Counted from the first letter of the stretch, positions 13,301-29,006 are shown. The stretch is DNA of 64,000 nucleotides from Paralichthys olivaceus (GCF_024713975.1 NC_091114.1:11442001-11506000), one strand, 5' to 3'. Program-made: numbers and translations. The notes: generated from the letters alone by a model not told the origin.

Positions 13301-13720
13301 TTTCAAGTATTTTTTATTTTTATTTAGTCACTTTTACTGATGTATCTGTACGTGGCAATTGTCCTTTTGGACGACTGCCTTATCTGGTTTTTAATTTCTT
13401 GGGTTGCACTTTGTAACAGTGTTAAGTTTCAAGTTTATCTATGTCATTCCTGCCATATCTGTAAAACATACAGTGGAAAGAAAGTGCGTCTCTCTGGACC
13501 TGTGTGCACAAACAATACAACAAGTGCAATAATCATAAAGTGTAACCAAGTGATAATTGAAAATAATAAAACAAACATAATATTTAAGTTGTTGAGATTC
13601 TCAATTATCTTCATTCATGTCATCAATGAAACATGAGAGTTCTTATATTTCCGACAGTTTGAAAGCAGCAGTGTGTGTTTGGCGGTGTTGCGTTTGAGTC
13701 CATCAGGAGAGCAGGCCGCT
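10331..13720. other. Intergenic region slc2a4-tp53 with microsatellites
   Basis: About 3.3 kb separates the divergent slc2a4 and tp53 genes. It holds a poly-G run (10331-10346), the family A copy at 10395-10600, a CA run (about 11469-11492) and a TG/TA run (about 11571-11632). Its AT-rich right half (12700-13600) has no recognisable gene. A 97-codon frame at 11973-12266 has no family features. Wrap53, which abuts TP53 head to head in human, is not present here. Confidence 0.6.
10395..10600 (-). repeat. Diverged interspersed repeat, family A copy 4 (inverted)
   Basis: Carries the reverse complement of aacttggtggaaggatg plus flanking similarity (catgaaacttggtggaagg read on the minus strand), about 0.5 kb upstream of the slc2a4 start codon. 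It is the fifth fragment of one family within 10 kb. Confidence 0.45.
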
Positions 13721-13725
13721 CTGTG

Positions 13726-13730
13726 ATTGG
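13726..13730 (-). promoter_or_regulatory. CCAAT box (ATTGG) upstream of tp53
   Basis: A single inverted CCAAT motif lies at the left edge of a GC-rich block (13700-14000) that precedes the tp53 coding exons and probably contains the promoter and non-coding exon 1. The start site and first donor cannot be placed by eye. Confidence 0.4.
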
Positions 13731-14840
13731 ACGCTGATAAAGACCCGTCCCTCTTCTTCTTCGTGGGAATCCCCGACGACAGCGTGCTGCGGACGAAGCT
13801 CACAATATTTTGTTTTCTCCAGCTCGACTCCCACCCGCGACTCGTTCCCCCTCGGACGGCAGCAGGGGGGAAGCTCTAAGTAACCGCGTGGTCCCGGTTC
13901 TTCCTCCTCTCCTCCGGTGCAGCGGACACCGGAGAGCCGCCGGTAAAACACCGTGTGTCCGGGGGAAGAAAAGTTTCGGTCCAGGAACGTAATGCTAACG
14001 TAATTAGCCAGGGGGAAGCTAGCTAGCTTAAAAACAGTCGCTAGCTAACACAAAAGAGTCGGTGCGCCGCTTACTCGACGGTCGTTAGCATGTTCGCTTG
14101 TTTCTCCTCATCGTGAAGTTTAACTATTTGCCGCGTGTTGGTGTAAAGTGCCGACGAGGATCAGTGGAGCCTGGTTCATTCAGTGTGTGAGGCCCATTGC
14201 TCGACAGAAAATGGACGACAGCTAGCGTTAGCGTGTTTTTTTTTTCTTTTCGCGTGCATTGTTTTTAGCGCTGCTAGCTTTCCTTTCTAAACTTTGTATT
14301 CCCCGATACATGTGTGTGTAATGTAAGTTTTAATAAGTGTTTAAACTGGTTAAAGTTAGCTAGTTGCCCAGAAAGCAAAGGCCTACTTCCTTTTTGACTT
14401 TGATTTCCTGTGCGGCAGATATGAAGGTCTTAGCAGGTCTGAGTTAATGCGTGTGGCTAAATTTATTAACACATAAACATTACACTTGTTAATCTTCATT
14501 TTCTTTTTGTTGATTTTCCCACTTTGTTCTTAAATTAAAGTCATTTTCTCTTTGCCTTTTGGATATTATGATGGTTATTCTTCACAGTTTCCAGTGATTT
14601 TCATGTACTTGACAATTAATTGATGTAACAGAGAAACTAACATTAATCGACAGCTAATTGTGCTTGATGTCATATGCAACCCGATTACTGGAAATCAGTT
14701 AAATTGGGAATTGGATTGAGGTTGAAGTACAGCTTTACTGTTCTAACACAACTTCTTACTTCCTCATTGTCACTGTAGCACTCCTGCATCTCTGCCTCTC
14801 CGTCATTTCCTCTCTGCTGGTGAAGACAGGAACTAAAAAA

Positions 14841-17800
14841 ATGGAAGAGCAAGGTTTGGAAAATGAGGAGTTGACCCCGAGCCTTCCCCTGAGCCAGATA
14901 TCCTTCCCAGATCTGTGGGCGAATGTGTAAGTCATGTTTTGGTTAGATGTACTGTTGTAGATATACAAAAATGTAAGTTCACTTCAGAAAAGTTAATTAG
15001 TTTGTTTTTGCAGAGTGATGCCGTCCATCTCCAGCATCCCAGGGCCAGTGGATGACATGGACATGTTGGTAAGCATTCATACGCATGCCTCTGTTTGGTA
15101 AAATTAAGAAGGAGCTTTATGTTCTGTAAAAATATTCATATGATTGTCACTTAAAGGGACAGTTTACCGAAACCTAAAATGCCTCCATACTGCTCCTGTG
15201 GTGTTATGCAAGTGTCTGTAAACCCTGACATTCATATTCGACTCAATGGCCTCATTTACACCATGTTTTTAACCTGAATGTCCGCTTCCTGAATTAGCAA
15301 TGCTACCGCATACCCTTGGGCAAATTGTGTGTGCATGCGAGGGGTGGACATTTATTAATGGGTGAATTACATTTTTTTCGTTGAACTGTCCTCTAAATCT
15401 TACCTTGTTTGTTAATGTAGACCGACTGACCCATGCTCATATTTTTGTCCTTTTGCAGCTCATGCAAGATGAGTTAGATTTGAACTGCCTGTTTGAACTG
15501 CCTCCAGAGACGGTAACTAAAGATGGCGTTATTCCCCCAGCCTCCACCGTCCCGGTCACGACCGACTACCCTGGGGAATATGGCTTCCAGCTTCGCTTCC
15601 AGAAGTCTGGCACAGCGAAATCTGTCACCTCCACTGTAAGAAATCACTTGGCTAGAAATGTTGTCTTATTAAACTTGCTGCACGTTATTTCAAAGGATAA
15701 ACATACCAGAATAGTTTGACTATTATCTTTATCACCAAGAACATTCACACTTTCTGCTAATAGTGTGAGATAATTATTCAGAATCTAAATGCTTGATCCT
15801 AAAAGTTTACATCAACAGCACTTGCAGCAGATTATCGTGCAACCAAACTTGGTGAGGAGCTCAGTCGGCAGTTTGAGCTCCGTATCTAAGACAAAGGGAA
15901 TTTCAAAAGCGGCTCAGTGTTAAGGTTCCATTCAGTTTGAACCAAGTTTCTGTCATTCATAGTTTAATGATTACTAACTCTTAACTGTGCTCCTGTCGAG
16001 TATTTTGTTAATAAACTAAATTACATTCATCTTATCGTCTAAAACTAGTATAGTTTTTTAATTTCAAGCATTTTGAATCGAAACGTTTTATAAAACACTT
16101 TCACTGTTCTCTGAAGTTATATTCTTTTTAAAGTTACTCAAAATGTTTTACAGGTTGAAAATCTTTTAGACAAACATTAGTTTTAAAAATCTCATCTTAC
16201 CACAGCGCTGCGTTGAAAATCCATTCTTTGGTATCTCTCGTGGTAGCATTCATGTGGAATCTCATTGTGGTGATTCGCTAAATTTTAAGGTCCAGAATCA
16301 GTCACTGCGTTTGAAGAGCCAATGGCGTTAATGTCTCTATCGTGACTGATGCAACAGCCCGCTATGGTTGGTCAGTTTAGTTGAGGGTTAGGGTGGTCTG
16401 TCCTGAAACTCCCACCCCCTTGACGTGCTCTGGTCTGTGGGTGAGGTGCAGTCTGGTTGTAAAGTATAGCTCTGACATGACGGGACATGTTCCTGGACTG
16501 TCTTCCTCCAGCACTGAAATGGTTAAAAACAGAATGACGCAAGGTAAAAAATTGCATTTTGTGTTTGATAGATCTGGCCTCACCGATCTGGAGAAATCAT
16601 CGTAGTTTTTTTCTTTAAAGTACTTTACCTACTTTTTTTGAGTCTTGAGTCATTTCGAGCAGTCTGCTTGTATTTTCTGAAACAGGTTTCAGACCGGGAC
16701 CTCGTTTTTGAGTCGCCACATTCTGCTCTTCTTTCTCCACAAGTGGAAAGACAATAAGGTGTATGGCTTTCTCGCCGTGTTTCTCTCAGTTTTCGGAGCT
16801 TCTCAACAAGCTGTATTGCCAGCTGGCTAAAACCAGCCCTGTGGAGGTGTTGGTGAGCAAGGAGCCTCCTCAGGGTGCTTTCCTCAGAGCCACAGCGGTC
16901 TACAAGAAGACGGAGCATGTGGCTGATGTTGTCCGTAGATGCCCCCATCACCAGAATGAGGACAGTAAGTAAAATGTTCCTTGTATGTGTGGTGGAAGAG
17001 AATGTGTCTTTGCTAGAAGAATCTGATTAATCTGAGGTGAAGTTTCTTTCTGATTTGGTTTTGCATCTGTGTTTTGTGTTCAGCTGCAGAGCATCGCAGC
17101 CATCTGATCAGACTGGGGGGCAGCCAGAGGGCTCAGTATTTCGAAGATCTACACACAAAGAGGCAGAGTGTGACCGTCCCATACGAACCCCCTCAGGTAT
17201 GGCTTCCTCACTCAGGGGAACATGTCCACTCTACACGATCCTTGTCTTTCTCTAACTGTATGAACCTCAACAAGCTGTGAATATATGTTTTTTTTTTTTT
17301 TCTTCAGCTGGGCTCAGAGATGACGACCATCCTGCTGAGCTTTATGTGCAACAGCTCATGCATGGGCGGCATGAACCGCAGACAGATCCTCACCATCCTG
17401 ACCCTCGAGACTCCTGAGTAAGTCTTGTTTTGTTTTATTCTTTATTTTCAGATAGTAGTATATATTACAAGACATGTGTAATTTCCTCTGCCATCTACAG
17501 ATTTTTTTAAATGTTACGAGCTTTGTACTGTTTTGGGAGAGGAAAAGTTTCCACACAAAAGTTATGGACACATTTTGAGGAACATTGGAAAGAGAAAAAA
17601 GTCTTGTCTTTAATGAGATGTGTTGAGGGTGGGGGAGTGCTCCTGAAACTGAAACATAGAAGTGGCATGGGGGGGGGATGGGCAAATGGCGTGAGTAGAT
17701 ATTGGTTGATGTTTAAACCGTCTCGTCTTACATCTTACGTATTTGATTTGTTTATGCAGCTTAGGAAACCCTTTCTTTCTTTTTTGACCCTCTCATCCGA

Positions 17801-18517
17801 CTGTTCGGTTTCTTTCCAGGGGACTGGTGTTGGGTCGGAGATGCTTCGAGGTGCGTGTCTGTGCATGTCCAGGAAGGGACCGTAAAACCGACGAGGAAAG
17901 CAGCACCAAGACACAAAGCGGCCCCAAACAGACCAAGAAGCGTAGTATGTTCGTGTTGCATTACATTGGACTTCAGTTTCCATTCGTTCTTTCTGGTTCC
18001 TTTCTAACTTCGCTTTTATTTTAGAGACTAACCCAGTTCCCCACACCACTACGATGAAGAAATCAAAGTCTGCCTCCAGCGCAGAGGAAGAGGACAAGGA
18101 GGTCTTTCATCTTCCTGTGAGTAATGATGCAGTGTGGCACAAAGCAGGATTTCTTTACAGAATCTTCTGTGATATGAATCATTTCCCTTTCATTAATGAA
18201 TTCATTTTTATTGCAGATTGTCGGTCGGGGCCGCTACGAAATGTTTAAAAAAATCAACGAGGGTTTGGAGCTTCTGGATAGAGAGAAGTAAGAAATTGCA
18301 TCAAAAAACAAAACTTTGCAATCAATTCCAAATGTCTGTTAAAATAATTAATTTTTTCAGTTTTCTAGCTGAACTATTACAAATGTGTCACATCTTCTTG
18401 TTTTTTTTCCCCCTCTGCACCAGAACCAAGAACAAAGTCTCAGTGAAACAAGAGCTCCCTGTTCCCTCCACTGGAAAGAGACTCCTGCAGAGAGGAGAGC
18501 AGAGCGACAGTGACTGA
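14841..18517 (+). CDS. tp53: Tumour suppressor p53 transcription factor
   Basis: Stress-activated tetrameric nuclear transcription factor. Coding exons: 14841-14926, 15014-15068, 15459-15635, 16790-16964, 17084-17196, 17308-17417, 17820-17944, 18025-18116, 18217-18287, 18424-18517; 1098 nt, 365 aa (human 393; the proline-rich region is short). Order: transactivation domain with the Mdm2-docking pattern FPDLW (residues about 22-26); DNA-binding core from [15 protein letters not shown], with [20 protein letters not shown] and [14 protein letters not shown] keeping the zinc ligands and the residues equivalent to human R175, R248 and R273; nuclear localisation signal KQTKKRK; tetramerisation helix [20 protein letters not shown]-terminal tail with VKQE, a sumoylation-type motif, ending SDSD. 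The start ATG follows an acceptor at 14780, so exon 1 is non-coding. A polyadenylation signal AATAAA lies at 18699-18704. Intron 4 carries a candidate internal promoter. Confidence 0.97.
16473..16492 (+). promoter_or_regulatory. Candidate p53 response element in tp53 intron 4
   Basis: Positions 16483-16492 (ggacatgttc) fit the p53 half-site RRRCWWGYYY at all ten bases. The adjoining ten bases, 16473-16482 (tgacatgacg), keep the CATG core with three mismatches, giving two cores exactly 10 bp apart with no spacer. The position, in the intron between the exons ending AKSVTST and starting FSELLN, corresponds to intron 4 of zebrafish tp53, which from the literature hosts the p53-inducible promoter of the delta113 isoform. 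Confidence 0.55.
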
Positions 18518-18704
18518 GAAGCTCGTTGCCTTGATCATGACGACAAACGCCATCTCTTAATCCTTCACATCGTCAGGTTTTATATCTGGTTATTTACTCG
18601 TCATCTGATACCTAAAATCACCTCCTGCCGCCCTATGCCAGAAAACTTGAGCTGATTACTGTGTTAGCGCTGTACAGTGTTAAGAACATTTACTTATGAA
18701 TAAA

Positions 18705-20300
18705 AGTTGAATTCATTATGAAGAGGAGAGCAGTTGACTCTGTAAACAGACCCTGTCTCACTGCTCTCACTGTAGAGGTCCAGTGAAATGGATTTTGAGG
18801 AAACGGGACATTGGGGTGGGACCTAAAATGGTGGGTGCCTGGATTCAGTCAGTGTTAATTTTTGGGGTGGGATTTTTATTTCAGTTTTAATGACTCCGTT
18901 TTTAAAATGTGTCATTCCTGTTGGCTTTTATAATGCATTCATTTTAATCAGATTTTAATTGGTAAAAAAAAAGAAACCCAAAGAGATCCTTTTTTTTTTT
19001 TTTCGTGTTTCATCAAATATTAATTATGATCAAGTGCGTTTCAAACCTGAAAATCCAAACAAGGTTCATGTCTTTGTTACTTTGTTTACATTTGATGTTT
19101 GGTTTCTCAAATTGAAATTTAGGGAGCACGTTTGCATTACATACTTGTCTCCTGGACCGTGTCTACTTGACATGGATGGGTTTGTAGAAGGGCATGTCTC
19201 TCGATGTCAGTATGTTGTGAATGCAGTTTTTGTTTTTGTTAAGTTTTTGGAAAAGCAGTAAAAAAAAAATAAAAATAAGTATTTACGTTTGAATGGGGGA
19301 AATGAATTAACTGGTTCACTTAGTTAAATTTGTTGCCACTTTTGATATTACAACCAGCAAAATGCTTGTCAAGCAATCCTGCAAACCACTTCTGCTTAAT
19401 TTTCTTCTTCTGTTGTTCTGTAGTCAACGACCTGGACCAAACAACACGGGTATGTTCCGTGCATGCAAACAAAGACATTTAAAAAACAGACAGGAGCAAA
19501 CTTAACGCTACATTAATGCACAGCTATGCCGTTTTTATTTTTATATCTGTTCAAATCAACACTGTTTGTCTGATGAGGGGCTGGCTGGATCACCCCCCCG
19601 AAAACCTGATCACAAGTTTTTAGTACCTGTGAGTTTTCATACAACAAAATTACACCTTGGAGAAAATGAGAGGATTTGCACACATGCAATTTTCTTTTGG
19701 ATACTTGGACAACAATCACACTTAGGTACATTATGACATGTTTCTTTTCATGGGACCTTTAAAATAAAAATAAAAATTCAGGATATTTGTTACTTGTTTG
19801 CTTCCATCCACAAGTTTAATCAGCACTTGAGTTCAACCAATCACTGTCTTTTAATAAAACCACTCTAATTTTACACTGCCATGAAATATACGTAAGGCAT
19901 TTCCTTTTTTTAATTGTATCTGTTTCTTTTATAGATTATTTTGGGAGCGTAGTTTTATATAAGAGGTTTATCTTTCTACTGTTTATTTTTCATGTTCTTT
20001 TTGTACTAATTTTCATTTTGTTAGTCAAAGCTTTAAGCCAAAAATAAATGCTTAACGTCACAAAGTTCTCCTGTATTTTTTTATTTGTACTGTTCTTTCT
20101 GTCACTGGTGTTTTTTGAATATTGGTGTTTTGCATTTCTGGAAGTTCAATTCAAAACCACTCGTGTTTCACAGCGTTATCTGAACAGAGCTGTGTGTTTT
20201 TTATTCAAATGTCTTGTTTGAAAACCTGTTGACCGTCTCTGTGGGGATCAGATGTCTGTCTGTTTATATGACCTCATATTGAGAGTTTATTTCCTTCCCT
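18705..20300. other. Intergenic, tp53 3' flank
   Basis: AT-rich stretch after the tp53 polyadenylation signal. Further plus-strand AATAAA strings (near 19267, 19762 and 20042) leave open a longer tp53 3' UTR. Reading frames here (for example 18959-19261) are low-complexity and show no domain; I see no gene. Confidence 0.5.
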
Positions 20301-20494
20301 GTTCAGAGAGTCAGAGGATTCATCTGTTGCTTGGGTGAGTAGCTGGACGTCAACTCTTCCAGTTTCAAATTAATTTATAAGGTTTATGGACTGCTTTGAA
20401 TTATATGTGGTTCCTACTGTTTGTATGTTACAGTACTGACGTTTTCCAGAATCCTCTGTAGGACAACATGACAAAGTTTTCTCTCCAGGATAAA

Positions 20495-23400
20495 ATGTGT
20501 ATTTTAATATCTGGGGGTGAGTGTTGTATTAATGTCTTTTCTCATTACACTCTGTAGGCTCAGTGTTAAGTGCTGAAAATGATTGTCTGTTTATATGCTT
20601 TATATTCATACGTCCATTGAAAATTATGAAAAATTCATTTTGCACTTGTTTGGATGCCAAGGTTATGTATTCAAATGGGATTTTGTCCATCAGTGTAAAA
20701 TCTATATATTTTTTCAGCCACGTGAATCTGAGACATCCTTGGTTTTGCGAAGCCAGTGGTAAATGTAATGATTTATCTGAAGTTACCAATAAATCAACTT
20801 ATCATATTTATAGTGGGTTGATTTTCTGCCCATCTATTTGACACAGCACCAGAAGAGATTCAGAGTTGAGTGCTAAGCAGTAATTGCAAAACACTTTGAC
20901 AGACCAGAAGCAACTGTTAATTAAATGAAACTTGTTATAGTGAGTTCATCCTCGAGACCTTTGTCTCAAAATCAAGACAGAGTAATATTCATAAGGATCT
21001 TGGCAGCCTGGTTTTGTATCATGTTTTTGTCATTTAAACCATATCATTTGAATGAATAGAGAATATTCTGACCTGTTTACATATTGTGCAGAAATGTGTT
21101 GCAGCTATAGATACTATATCAAGAATATATAACTAGGTTCTGCTTGTGTGTTAATTGTAGAAATGTGTTCAGATGTTAATGCATTGTAGAAAACATGATT
21201 TGCTGATTATGGAACTCGAGAACATGAACAGATTAAACTTTGTTGTGCGTGTTTGGAGTCTTGACTTCATCTCCACTGTTTGTACGCTTCTGCGCAGCAC
21301 TGATGTTGATGATGTGCAGCGAGGCCCAGCAGGAGTTCTTCCCCCAGCTCAGAAATCTGACCTGGGACGAGGCCCGGAATCACTGCCAGGTACAGAATGA
21401 ACCTCAGCTTCAGGGAAGAGGCTGAAACGTGAGGTCCGAGTGTGAAAATACTGGAAACTCAAATTAATGAGCCATCCTGAAGCTGACGAGACGTTTCAAT
21501 TTGAGGAGTCAGGTCCAGGAATCATTAATGTCCAATACTTTGTGCCACTGTATAAGGGACTTCTTACCTTTTGGCTGAGATAAAGGAAATTAGGGGTTGC
21601 CCACTCTTCGGGATTGATCCACGAATGTCTGTCTGTGAGCAAATTGAGCATTTGATTGAACCTTGATAACATGCTGGATCACACAGATATCCATAGAAAC
21701 CAGGAGACTGCAGTTGTAGGAAAAGATATCAACTCTAGAACCTTGAAACGTCCGAGGGATATTCACCATCTTGTCCTATTTTTGAAATAAGCTCAGTTCT
21801 GTAAAGTAGAAATTAAATATTTTCATGTCTCATCAGGTCTGTTTCAAAGAGCTGGTGACGCCGACCCCCGGCAACATCCAGATCATTGCCAAGAACCTAA
21901 CCTCTGACTCCTGGATCGGCCTCCGCAAGTATTTACATCCCTCCAGTCTGCCGTGGAGCCGCTGGGCCAACGGGGACCCCCTCACCTTCCAGAACTGGTA
22001 CCCTGGTTGGCCTGTGTTGAAATCCCACTTCCCACAAACGAACTGCTCCTGCTCGGAGGGGCAGACCCCAGAACTCTTTGAATCCACCACCGAGAGCATA
22101 ACAAACTTCAGTGACCTGACAACCCTCGAGTATATGAGCTCATCGATGATGTTTCCCAACTTTACAGAGACTGAAGAAGACTCGTGTGTGGTCATGCTCA
22201 GATTTGGGCCTTGGGTTGAAAAGAGCTGCTCCGAGCTTCTGCCTTTTATTTGTTATGATGGTAAGACTCATTTAAAAGCTCCCCACATAAATACTACACT
22301 ACAACACATGAGTATGTTGTGATAAACAGTACTTTACTATCTCTAAAGAACACAACTTATTGGATTTATCATCATCTCATTATTCTTGACATGTATATTT
22401 CTTGAATTTTTAAAGGTAATTCCTCCAGTTTCATACGGCATACTACTACTATCTTTTTTTCTGTACAAGTACATTGATTTTTTAAAATTTTAAATTAATG
22501 TATCCCTCTATGATTTTCTAGATCGTCTCTCTGGCCGAGCCAACGTGACTGACGTGACAACCAGCTCCGCCACTCTCACTTGGCTGCCTGTGCCAGGTGG
22601 CATCAGCCATTACCGCGTGGAGGTCAGAGGTGACGTCCAACTGACAGAAATCCACAATCCGACTTCCGACCTGACCTCCAACCTTTCCAGCCTGACAGCG
22701 GGCACCCGCTACTCCATCCAGGTGTTCCCTGTTAAATGTGAGCGGGACCTGAACCCACAAGTTGCCACCTTCTACACCAGTGAGTCACATTTGACAGTGT
22801 CATTAAGATCCTCTGTACTTTATTTGATTTCTTTTCCATTTAAGGGAAAACAATATCTGAGATTTTGAGAATAAACTTGTAATATTATGAGTTAAGTCTT
22901 AGTTCTAGGCTACGTGTCATCTTACAGGGTTAATACTTTCAAAAAGTATCAGGTAAAGATTGTGCAAGAAACTGAGAAAGAATCACACAGACTTGGAGAA
23001 AATGTCTGTAAGTGGTAATCTGCCAGATATTCAATGGGATTGAGTAGATCTTTAAAAAAACAATGAGACTGATAAACCAGAGGGAGTGAAACTCTGGTTC
23101 TAATTTATCTTCTTTATTCTCATAATATTATGACATTATTTTCAAAACTGTTGTTTCTTCATATGAACCCAATTCTGCATCATCTCATCTCAAACCTCAT
23201 CTTTTTTGCAGAACCTGACAAAGTCCAAAACCTCACTGTGGCCATGGTGACAGAAACATCAGTGTTTCTGAGCTGGAACAAACCGTCTGGACACGTGGAT
23301 TTCTACCTCGTGGCGGTCCACGGTGCTAACTCTTCGACTGACACAGAGAGCTCAGAGGTCGGCGATTTGATCCCTGGAAGCAGTTACACGTTCACCGTCC

Positions 23401-25559
23401 TCTCAGGACTCCACAACTCCATGTTGAGTGAAGGATCTCACATCACGACATTTACAAGTGAGTTTATATCATAAAATATGAATACAAATAAATAATTAAA
23501 ATAAATAAGTATAATACTGTTAAACCTGCATATATCACATAATGTTTTTAAACAGACCCTTTAGCTTTTTTATATTTTATCTGCTACAGAACGTAAACAG
23601 GAAATGCACTGTGTCTCTGAGACCAGTGAAAACACATCAAAACCTTGTTCAGGTTTTAAATGAGGAAGACTTTTATATTTGGTTGTTTCTTCCGCTTACA
23701 AAATGAAATTCAAATCAGTGAAGCCACATCTGACCTGAAGTTACGCCTGTGACGTTGTTGTATTTGTGGTAATGTTTGTTCCCTGTTGTCAGAGCCTCGT
23801 AAAGTGTCCAACCTGAGTGTGTCTGAAAACACCAACACCTCACTGCGGCTCAGCTGGAGGCCACCAGAGGGGAACAGCACAGCTTTCCGGGTGCAGGCCA
23901 GGAACGACCACAACAAGTAGGTGTTTGGAGATACATTATTTTGCAAATCAATGAGCAGTGATAATGTTGCACTTACTAAGAACACGGCAACATCGCTATA
24001 ACAAAAATACACAATCACTTTTCTTGGTGGTAGTTGTAACTGTGCCTCCTCCTGACAGCGAACTGTTCGACGAGGTGGTGCAACGCGACTGGACTCAGAC
24101 TCAGCAGGAGAAGAGAGTGACGAGGCTGCCGGAGGGCACCAAGATAACCCTGAGTGTGGCGGTGATCGCCAATGGCACCGTAGAGGGAGACAAAGTGACT
24201 ATCGTCAACTACACTGGTAACCCTCTGCTTTATGGCTTCACTGTGATGAGCACAAACTCTGTCCTGAAAGTTCACTAATCTGACTCCTGCTTTAGCTCCT
24301 GGACCGATTTCACACCTGTACTTGGAGACGACGGATCGCTCCCTCACAGCCAACTGGACCGGGCCTGCTGGTAACTACTCGTCTTTTAACATCACGCTCA
24401 AGCTGGAGGGTCAGGATGTGGATGCGACAGCAGACGTGACCGAGCCTGTGAAGGAATTTGTCCAGCTGAAGACCGCGGCCAAGTACACAGTGATCGTCCG
24501 CAGTGTGAGTGGACATCTCCAGAGTCCGCCAGTGGAAAGCTCCAAATTCACCAGTGAGTCATTTGACCTTTCCCTCTGTTTGCATGGTTTGCATACCAAA
24601 CAAATCAATAATATAATACAGCAATAAAGGGAAGATGTAACAGAGACAGACTCAATCAAAGGTAAATATATGAAAAGGCTGTTGCTGGAAAAATGTTGCT
24701 TGAACTACAAATCATTTCTTTCTCTCTTCCCATTTGTTCAGAACCGCTCCCTCCCACTAGTGCCACAGTCGTTTCAACCAGTAAGACCCAACTCACCTTC
24801 CAGTGGACGGGCCCTGACAACGCAGCGGCACCCAGGTACCTGGTGAACCTCAACTCCAGCTTCTGGGGCCACAGGCAATCGTTCTCACTGGACAATAAAA
24901 CCATTCACACGTTTGAGAACCTGACCTCAGGGACCAAGTACCAGTTCCAAGTGCAAACCGCGACAGATGAAGTGCTGAGTGTCCCACTGATCATTTCAAG
25001 CTTCACAGGTGAGGAGTCATGAAGGCTTTAGTCTTACGTTCAACAAAGTGCATGCTTTACTTTACCAATCCATTTTCCTATTTTTGTTGGTTTTAACGTT
25101 GACATGCTTGATGGCAAACAGCTGACCATGCAAATTCAAAACCAGGAATGAGAGACTGAGTCTTTGGTCTGACTTCCTCTTTACACATCTGTTTGTTCTC
25201 CAGAGGCAGAGGAAAGACAAATCAGTCTGTCCATGTTGTGCTCCTCCTCACAACCTCTCCTCTGTGCTAAGGACGCCACAGAGGAAAGTGTGTTCAGTCA
25301 GGTATGTGGTTCATCAGCATGACCAAACAAATACGTGGGTTTAGAGAGAAACGTACAAGATAAAACAATGTTTTTGACTTTTGAGAAAGGGACCAAGAGT
25401 AAGTATTTGAAAAAAATTGTTTTTATGTCCATCAACCATTTATTTTTTTTAAATCAATGTATTTGTCCATTGCAGCTGGAGGCATATTATAAAAATCTAC
25501 TGGGGGACAATGTTTTCTGGAAACTGGAGAAGCAAGAAAGTGAAAACACTATTTCTTAA
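20495..25559 (+). CDS. Secreted C-type lectin domain plus five fibronectin III domains
   Basis: I do not recognise a named gene. Coding exons: 20495-20516, 21298-21389, 21837-22260, 22522-22779, 23212-23457, 23793-23916, 24059-24216, 24296-24553, 24742-25008, 25204-25301, 25476-25559; 2031 nt, 676 aa, all junctions in frame. Order: hydrophobic signal peptide (MCILISGALMLMMCSEA); one C-type lectin-like domain, residues about 20-180, with LTWDEARNHC, SWIGLRK, WSRWANGDPLTFQNWYPG, EDSCVVML and CSELLPFICYD; then five FN3 domains. Domains 1, 2, 4 and 5 each sit on one phase-1 exon and domain 3 is split over two. The C-terminal 60 residues (from EAEERQIS) are unassigned. There are many NxS/T sites and no transmembrane helix, so secretion is inferred. 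The lectin domain lacks EPN/QPD and WND calcium motifs. A non-coding first exon probably ends at 20334 (donor ggtgagt); polyadenylation signal AATAAA at 25613-25618. Function unknown; adhesion or immune recognition is only a guess. Confidence 0.85.
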
Positions 25560-25619
25560 ATTTCAGTGATATTGCTCTTGATTGTGTTTTCTGCCATGAA
25601 TTTTTCATCACAAATAAAA

Positions 25620-26410
25620 TTAAGAACTATATATGTATATATAGTTTATGTAATGTGCACTGTACATCAGAATTTCAAGAATCAACAAACTGAGAATATA
25701 AATAAACCTTTAATGTTGTTCTGTGTGGACATTTCGCCTGCATGAAAAGATACTTGTCATTTTCTTTTTTACCTTATGCATTTTTATTTTTAGTGTATCA
25801 CCTTTCTTTAATAATTAATCCTAAAATTCAATTAGCTTGAATTAACATTTTAAATGCATAAATAATAAGAAGAAAAGAAGAAGAAGAAAAGAATCAAAAG
25901 CCATGGGATCCTAAAAAGGTGGGAAATCTGCCACAGGAAAAAAATCAATTCTGTTTTTCCAAATAACAGATTTAAAGAGCAAGGAACGAACATTATTGTT
26001 TTTACTAACAGCAAATAAACTAGATGAAGTTTGATGATGGGAAGATAATGAATTAATCAGATCAGCAGCTAAACATACAAACATGTAGACGAGCATCTGA
26101 TACTCACAGGAAACCAAAAACAGGCCTAGTGAATATATAACCCCACATATAACACCTCCAGCCTCCGAGAAGCTGCTGTTATAAATACTTGGTGCAGATG
26201 TTAGCTGGTGGTTCTCTACACACCCGGCCAACTTCCTCTGCTCAGGGGTTTTTAGGACTTAATACTTAAAATTTCTTGTACTCTATTGTGGAAGTGAGCT
26301 GTTATAATATGAGGAAGGGGCGTGGCGGTCACATTTACTGCAGCTACGCGGGTGAAGATGTTGTGATTGACGAGAGAACGAGCGGCGAAAAAAGACAGAA
26401 CAGGGTCAAA
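25620..26410. promoter_or_regulatory. Intergenic with probable promoter of the downstream lectin gene
   Basis: AT-rich spacer between two same-strand genes. Its last 130 bases become GC-richer and include ggggcgtggc near 26317, a GC-box-like motif, followed by the start codon of the type II lectin at 26418. I see no TATA box at a fitting distance. Confidence 0.35.
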
Positions 26411-26417
26411 CGCCAGC

Positions 26418-29006
<2,589 letters not shown>

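Noticed and set aside
21240-21297. Alternative start MLCVFGVLTSS upstream of the lectin-FN3 second coding exon
   Set aside because: The frame runs through an acceptor site (gcgcag) and the spliced first exon at 20495 gives a proper signal peptide in frame; kept only as a lesser possibility.
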